A DNA stretch of 64,000 nucleotides from NCBI GenBank assembly GCA_033030425.1, contig JAUFSD010000009.1, forward strand, positions 558,001 to 622,000. The letters run 5' to 3'. Within the stretch, counting starts at the first letter, position 1. Every line of letters begins with the position of its first letter. Made by a program: the position numbers and the translations under genes. The DNA is from Verpa conica. Taxonomy: Eukaryota; Ascomycota; Pezizomycetes; Pezizales; Morchellaceae. Under the pieces are notes generated by a model, which saw only the letters and a program-made list of their open reading frames with translations, was not told the DNA's origin and made no database searches. Below are positions 57,500-64,000 of this stretch, in pieces.

Positions 57500-59947
57500 A
57501 TGTCACTCAAAGTAACTCAGCAAAATGGGATCTCGGTGTACACAATCAGCGGCTCGAATACCGGACGTTCACTACCAGACTGGCTTGCGCGAAAACGGAA
57601 GAGGTCATTGAAGAACGACGAGGCATGGCAGAATCGTATTGAGCTTATTCAGGATTTCGAGTTTGAGGAGGCGAGTCAATGTATTAAGGTCTCGGAGGAT
57701 GGGGAGTACGCTATGGCTACTGGTTAGTGTTGCTTTTGCCTCTCTGGTGGGGAATTGAGTGGGGTAGGGTTGGAGGAGGGACTGGAAGAAAGTCGGGATT
57801 GGGGTGAAGATTGAAGCTAACGGTGGGTTATAGGGACTTATAAACCCCAGCAGCACATCTATCATCTTCCCTCGTCAGCGCTGAAGTATGCCCGTCATAC
57901 TTCCTCCCTCAATGTCAAGTTCATCCTCCTCTCTACAGATTACACGAAATCCCTCCACCTCCAAACCGACCGTTCCCTCGAATTCCATACCGCAATGGGC
58001 TGTCATCACACTACCCGGATACCTCGCTATGGACGAGACCTAGCATTTCTAAAACCTTTTGCCCATGCTATTATCCCTGCCGACGGCAAAGAAGTATTCC
58101 GACTCGACCTTGAAGGTGGCCGCTTCCTGAAACCTTTCGAACTCGGCGGTTACGAAGGCGACGGTTTTGAAGGCGACGTGAGCTCAGTAGAATGTGTAGG
58201 TGTTGCCGAAGGTAGCCATGGACTCATGGCATTTGGAACAGACGTAGGCACAACTGAATTCTGGGACCCCCGAAGTCGAAACCGGATCGGTGTTCTCGCA
58301 CCCCCACCAAAAACTAGTATCTATAACAACTCTCTCGGCGAAGCTATCACCCCCGGTATCACTGCAGTTGAATTCGCTTCTAACGGTCTCACCATGGCAA
58401 CTGGTAATTCGGCTGGTATAATTACTCTCTACGACCTCCGTTCTCCGACTCCAATGCTTTCTAAGGACCAAGGTTACGGTTTCCCAATCCAGAAACTCTC
58501 CTTCCTCCACTCTTCTACAAACCGCGCAACAACAGGTGGTATCGAATCTGCATACGAATCTACCTCAACCCCTAAGGTTCTTTCAGCATGTAAGAGAATC
58601 ATCAAGATCTGGGATGCGACCTCTGGGAAGCCATGGACATCGATTGAGCCAAGTGTTGATATCAACGATGTCTGTGTTGTGCCTAATTCCGGGATGATTT
58701 TTACCGCCAACGAGGGCCGTGAAATGCACTCATTCCTTATACCAGCGCTTGGACCATCGCCATGGTGGTGCGCTCACTTGGATACGCAGATTGAGCAGCT
58801 TGCAGACAAGTTTATCAATGACCCCGACGCATATGTTTCTGGTGCTGGAACGACGGGTATAAATGAGGTGGTTACATACGACAACTACAAGTTCCTTACT
58901 AAGATAGAGCTTAAGAATCTCAATCTTGATCATCTTCTCGGCGCAGGTAAAGAGGGTAAGGTGCAGAAGGGTGGGAACCTGGTTAGGCCTTACATGCACG
59001 GTTACTTTGTCGACCAGCGTCTCTATGATGAAGCACGACTCATCGCTGATCCATTTGAATGGGAGAGGGAGCGGACTCGCATGGTTAAAGATAAGATTGA
59101 GAAGGAGCGTGAATCCCGTATTCGCACGTCTGGCAAAGCACCAAAAGTCAAAATCAACAAGCGGCTTGCAGAGCGCCTTACAACTCTTGAAGGTAAGCTC
59201 GAGCGAACACGGAAACGTGCCGCCGAAGAAGCAGGTGAAGACGAGATGGTGGAAGAAGAAGAGGTCATGGTGGAGGGTGGGAAGAAGGCACCTGGTGCCG
59301 TGCTCAAGGATGACCGTTTCAACCGCCTGTTCCAGAACCCTGATTTCGAGGTCGACGAAAATACCCTTGAGTTCCAGCAACTCAACCCGTCTACTAAGCC
59401 CCGCGGCCGCACCGCTGCAGAGGAGGAGGAAGACGATGAGGCCCCAGTGCACCGGAAGGCAGTCAATGTCGATTCGGATTCAGGTTCTGACTCAGAGGAA
59501 ATGTCCGACGACGGGAAACAGCATAATCAGAAATCAGCCAGGAAAAAAGAGAAGAAGAAGGAACCGGAAATGCGTATCTCCACCTCCTCTTACAAGAAAT
59601 CTGGTCACGATACTCGCGGCTACCCATCATCGAATGTTCAGAAACGCATGAACAAAGAAAAATCATTCGCTTCACGGGCAGCATCGAGTTCTTTCTCATC
59701 TGGTAAGCCGAGGGGTGGAGGAGACAGAACTTCGCAAGTCACGGGAGATAAAGAAATTACTTTCTTTGCAAGTAATTCCAAGAGTGGTAGAGTCGAGAAG
59801 AGCGGAAAGGGTGAATCTAGTGGTAGGGGTGATAGGGGTGGAAGGGGTGGAAGGGGTGGAAGGGGTGGGAGAGGTGGCGGAAGGAATATGAAGGATAGAA
59901 GAAGCGCAAGTGGAAATGCATTTAGAAGAGAAGGTCTGGCGAAATAA
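57500..59947 (+). CDS. ENP2: ENP2/NOL10 nucleolar ribosome-biogenesis protein
   Basis: WD-repeat component of the 90S pre-ribosome needed for 18S rRNA maturation. Exons 57500-57722 and 57834-59947, 778 residues. WD-like blades fill about residues 1-370 (FEEASQCIKVSEDGEYAMA, TYKPQQHIYHLP, GLMAFGTDVGTTEFWDPRSR, KIWDATSGKPW). Then come PYMHGYFVDQRLYDEARLIA, a charged coiled coil, and the NUC153 motif DDRFNRLFQNPDFEVDENT near 565. The tail is acidic/Ser-rich and ends in RGG repeats (GGRGGRGGRGGRGGG), encoded by a near-perfect tandem repeat of GGTGGAAGG. Confidence 0.95.
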
Positions 59948-62900
59948 AATTCTGGAGGTCTGAACTGGTGTTAATGGTGTATGTGTGGATATACCCTAGA
60001 GGGAATGTGTATAACTACATTTATAATCAAGAGGGAGGAGGTTTGTATTTACCTCGCGGGCTTGTATATAATTACAAGGTCATGATCAATTGACCTGGGT
60101 GGGCGTTCTTTGGGACTTTTATTTTTAAGATATCGCGAGAAAAAGTTCTTTGTTTATTGTACTTTTACAGTATTTAAGCTAGCGGTTTCAATCACTGGTT
60201 ATTCACGTTTATGTGCAGACTTTATCAGCCCCTCAAAACCTCTGTATCTATGCCAGAAAAAAAGATATTTTATCCCTATGGGTACACCTAACCTAGAGAG
60301 GAGGAGGGTCGTTTTAAAGAAACTGTAAAAATGATTAATTAGTGAGCTGCGTGCTACTCCACACTACAGAGATACTCACTAATACACCCCACCTGCGGTT
60401 CAAACGGGCGTCTTGTAATACTTTCATCACTCGCTAGCTACCCCGTAGACTGTTAGGCTATATAGGCTTGAATGTATGCCTTAAAAAGTGGCCTTTGAAC
60501 CCGTTATTGAGCTAGGAGGCTCTCTGCTAAGGCCTGACTCAGAATTTCTAGGACCGAGCGAGTGTATTTGGTTCATCTAGTGTTTCAGGAACCCGTCATC
60601 TCCTTTCTAAAAGCTTGGAGACAGGGTAAAGCTAATAAGGAAAAGGGTTAATCGTCACCTTATACATGGATTATAACGTCTAGAACCCTCTATCCCTTAC
60701 ATATCTACCCGTGTAGGCCAGATCCGTATAGGTAATAGTAATGGTTTAGTCATCAGTCAAATTAGACTATTTTATTCAAATCCCAATCTTCTCTATTCTA
60801 TCATATCTATAGGTGGAAGTATTAAAATCATCAAAGAGCTTTCTCAATACTCATTAAATTTCATGCTTAGCTGGCCGTGTTGAGGGTTTGGGGCCTGTCG
60901 GCTACCTTACTCGGGACCATCTAAATATCTTGTTCGGTCCGCTGGAGTAGGGATGTATCGGAGAGCTGATGGAAGATTTCAAGCTACCATCCTATGGAAC
61001 CTGTATGGAGAAATTTGAAAATTGTCTCATAGGCTAATGGTAGAGAAAGAGATGTCCACAGCGGGGAGGGCCCAACATATAGTAGTATTAGCTAGCAGCG
61101 AATAACCCTGACCTGAATATATATGTACGTTGGTCTAGTATTAGGACATATTTTTAATTCCTAAAACCCATTCTAATATTTGGTTGTGTGATACAGTATA
61201 TATTTGTACCTATGATCCTTTTAATTTTATTTTGAAGGGGACTCGAGCCTTGTGGCTTGCCCAATATCTATTTCTATCAATAAAAAGAAAAATAGTCACT
61301 GGGGTAAGATACCCAGCTGTCCACTAAACTACAATTACAGCGCAGTTTTTGTATAAAAACTCGGATTATAAGAATCTTCACCTTATAATGATATGCAGTC
61401 TGGCCCGGGTAAGATTATTTTATGCGTACCAGTACTCTCCTATAAAATATGATATCGTGCTAAAAGCATATTCTCATAGGTCGATTTTCATATACAGATT
61501 TCTAGAAATTTCTTCTGTCTTTCCTTTGTGTGCAGCACAGGCCAGGTTAAAGAAGGCTTTTTGGTTCATCCTTGACTGACATTGACCTTGATTTCATCTT
61601 AGTAAAATAACGCTACTAGCTGAGAAGAGATCTCTTGAGATTGGGGTAGCTTACATTTCAATCTTTACGGTTGTAATAGCTTTGGGACACAATTTTAAAG
61701 TCTAGCACGTAAACTATAGGGGAGTCGATTCTTAGTAAAATAGGATACTGATATAAGCTAGTAGAATAGGGAACCTAAACTCCTAATACCGGTAAAACCC
61801 TCACCGAAACCGGTGCGCATTGTCCAAAGCCCTTTGTAATGACACACTGCTAAAAAAGGGTCGTCTTTATCGTGCTCTTTCCTATTAACCGGACCTGCAA
61901 TGAGACATGATCGCGGTTCTTTTTTTCTTCCAGAGGGGTTCTCAAGCCCTTCATCCCCCTTTATAAACTAGCTAGAATGTCTTGCTCTAGCTCCCAGCCT
62001 ATTTTTCTACAAGAACCTTGCTCCCTGGTTCTGATTTTGGGGTACACGGGCTGCCACGCATGTCCTAATCTGAATACATAGCCTAATATGGAACCAGTAG
62101 CAGCGAATAGAAAAGTAGAAGCGAGAAAATAGCTATGGGTCTTATGGATGTTTCAAAAAGCTTTGACTCAAAAGGCAATCATTCTGCCTTAGGAGTAGCT
62201 AGATTGAAACAATTTCTTAGTAGTTGTAATAAAAAAATAGTGTCTTCTTGGTCTTCTAGAGACACTAGGGGCATACCTACGTAGGGCCTCCTCAAAGAGG
62301 ACCTTTAGGGTGATATTTCTTATAGAGATATTGAGAGGGGCTTTGGGGTGCGTTCAAACCTTTGCTGATAGTTGATTACACTCAACCTTTGGGCATGTAT
62401 AACCCTTTGTCTTGGTCATGATGATGCAATCCCCGTTATTTAGCGCATCGACCGTTTTTCCGTGTCATTATCGGTGGCTTTCGTAGTCTGCTATCCTATT
62501 ATGATCCCCTCAATATTAGTATCAGCCTCTGGTTCCTTTAGCTTTTCCGCCTGTTTTACCGGCTTTATTGAGGCTTTCTTTGCTCATACGTTTACTGCCG
62601 GCTATTTAAAGTTTGACATTGTTAGAGTCCAAGCTATCGTGAACCTGAATTTTATAAAGAATGGGTAGGAAAGAACGGTAAAACTGTAATATTAAATGTC
62701 AGCATTGTAGCTTAAGAACTAGGGGTAGATGTATATTGAACTTCCATGTTTGATGAATCTAGGTACGAATCCGGTGTAGGTCCGATGACTCTGAGATGGA
62801 TGACGAGAAATAACTGGGGTAGGTCATAATCGATATCGCAATGCATCTTAGGCACTGCGGTGCATGAAATAAGCACCTAAGTCTTTAGCCATCTGAGATT

Positions 62901-63867
62901 TTAGTAGTAGATAATGGCTGTAATGATAGCCTTAGAGAGATGGATTGAACTGAGACCCATGTTATACATTAATTAAGTGTGATGAGTAATGTAGTATTTG
63001 TCTGGTGCGCTTGGTCGTAGTGAAGGTCTGATATGTGGGTGGTGTAATGGACCGAACGTCATTTGAGTTGCTTCACCAGTATTACATCATAACGCATCAC
63101 TCGATACTAATTGATAGTGTTATATACAAAAGTATTTGAGAGTACTAGGCTATAGGTTACAACTTCACGTTTGATATTTATACCCGGAGATAAAATATCA
63201 CTTAACTAAAAGAAAAGAAAAAAAAAGAGGTAAAGAGTAGAGATGCATAGGAGACTAAGGGAGAAAGCTAAATCGTGTGCTACCATGGGCCCTATATATG
63301 GCCCTATAATAGGATGCCTGAAGGGATTTTCAGGCCTCCCAAAGCCCCCTACATCACCTTACTGCTAGCAAGAGGCCTACTTCTATACTGGTCTTTGGTC
63401 TACATAATTTTAGTTCTATAGTATAGGAAAGTGGATTGTTTTTGGTCTAGTATTGATACGGTATTCTGGAGAGTGGCAGATTAAGTCAGCTGTATTATAG
63501 GAGTTTTTTCTAGCCTGATAGTACTGGTAGCTGAAAGTCATACTTTCCGAAACCATAGTAGTGAAAACACCCTCTACCCGCCATTATGTTTCAATATGTT
63601 TGATGCCCTCCCTAGGATGCTATATACGTATATTGGCAGTGCGATCTTGATAAATTTTGGTATCAATTCAGGCACTCAATTCCTAGGAATTACTTTTTAC
63701 AAGATCAGTGACCGCTATGAGTCAAGAGAAAAGCTATAAAATATATGGAGTGGGTGAGTACTGTAGTCTTGGCACTGGCTGCCTGGAATTGAGTCAACGT
63801 ATATATCTCTCGATACCTTCACCTTTCTCTACATACACAAGCGCATTGATACCGCAGACACACAAAC
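59948..63867. other. Gene-poor AT-rich interval
   Basis: 3.9 kb without a supported gene. Sequence looks like degraded repeats. The one distinguishable item is a tRNA-like stretch on the minus strand near 61,249-61,335. Short frames at 60,110, 61,349 and 62,462 have no coding features. Confidence 0.45.
61249..61335 (-). repeat. tRNA-like remnant (possible SINE head)
   Basis: On the minus strand TAGTTTAGTGG (A-box-like) is followed by an anticodon-arm-like CTGGGTATCTTACCCCAG and, about 60 bp on, GGCTCGAGTCC (B-box-like). The loop size and the long gap before the B-box argue against a functional tRNA. Weak evidence. Confidence 0.3.
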
Positions 63868-64000
63868 ATGTCTCTCCTTAGCTTGCCTAATGAGCTCCTC
63901 CTTCAAATCACTGGGTATCTCAAAACCGCTGGTGACCTCTACTCCCTCATCTGCTCGAACCGCCGTTTCAGCCTCCTCCTCACCAAGAACCTTCGTAGAT
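63868..64000 (+). CDS. F-box protein, N-terminal fragment (cut by window edge)
   Basis: 44 codons are visible, open to the edge: MSLLSLPNELLLQITGYL, then TAGDLYSLICSNRRFSLLLT. This is a good F-box (LPNELLLQI...L...DL..L...NRRF), the Skp1-binding module of SCF ubiquitin ligases. In related fungi such starts often precede ankyrin or leucine-rich repeats, but the rest is outside the window. Confidence 0.75.
   Translation, partial: MSLLSLPNELLLQITGYLKTAGDLYSLICSNRRFSLLLTKNLRR

Noticed and set aside
1..64000. CRISPR arrays, bacterial operons or rRNA genes
   Set aside because: The window is eukaryotic in gene structure; no regularly spaced direct repeats or rRNA-like sequence was seen.

Overview
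The window reads as nuclear DNA of a filamentous ascomycete. Genes carry many short introns (about 45-65 nt, GT-AG, CTAAC-like branch points), and the single-copy genes are fungal (SLA2, APN2, COX13, CENP-T, SURF1, CMS1, DSC3). The very AT-rich, transposon-littered spacers and an F-box gene at the right edge suggest a Pezizomycetes-type genome (truffle/morel relatives), but that placement is inference. Every complete gene model below was built by joining exons by eye, and the summed exon lengths of each are divisible by three.

The centre of the window is a mating-type locus. SLA2 (14.6-18.8 kb, +) and the APN2/COX13 pair (28.9-32.6 kb, divergent) are the classical flanks. Between them lie a MAT1-1-1 alpha-box gene (20.3-21.5 kb, -) and a second, unrecognised gene of 508 codons (24.7-26.4 kb, +). 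The last 49 residues of that second protein fit the spacing of homeodomain core residues but lack the canonical DNA-contact Asn/Arg. No HMG-box (MAT1-2-1) gene was seen, so this looks like a MAT1-1 idiomorph with a novel resident.

Left part (0-14.6 kb): a partial sodium/solute symporter, an intact Tc1-like element with a DD32E transposase, then housekeeping genes: a UBXN4-like UBX protein and SURF1 (divergent), CENP-T and CMS1 (divergent; CMS1 has a GC-AG intron), an MBA1/mL45-like mitochondrial ribosome receptor, and a poorly resolved small gene.

Right part (34-60 kb): an RRM/CPSF6-like protein, TFIIE-alpha (TFA1), ATP synthase subunit 4, succinate dehydrogenase iron-sulfur subunit, cytosolic tryptophanyl-tRNA synthetase, DSC2-like, ALG12, ARP3, ALG2, DSC3 and ENP2. 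Two are N-glycan mannosyltransferases and two are subunits of the Dsc E3 ligase. The last 4 kb is gene-poor and ends in the start of an F-box gene at 63,868.

Spacers hold several non-autonomous terminal-inverted-repeat elements: 22.4-22.8 kb, 23.4-23.8 kb, a 92-bp foldback at 27.9 kb, and a 642-bp element at 53.1-53.8 kb containing a nested 159-bp element. The 23.4-kb and 53.1-kb elements belong to one family, and a paralogous empty insertion site for the former lies at 28.4 kb.
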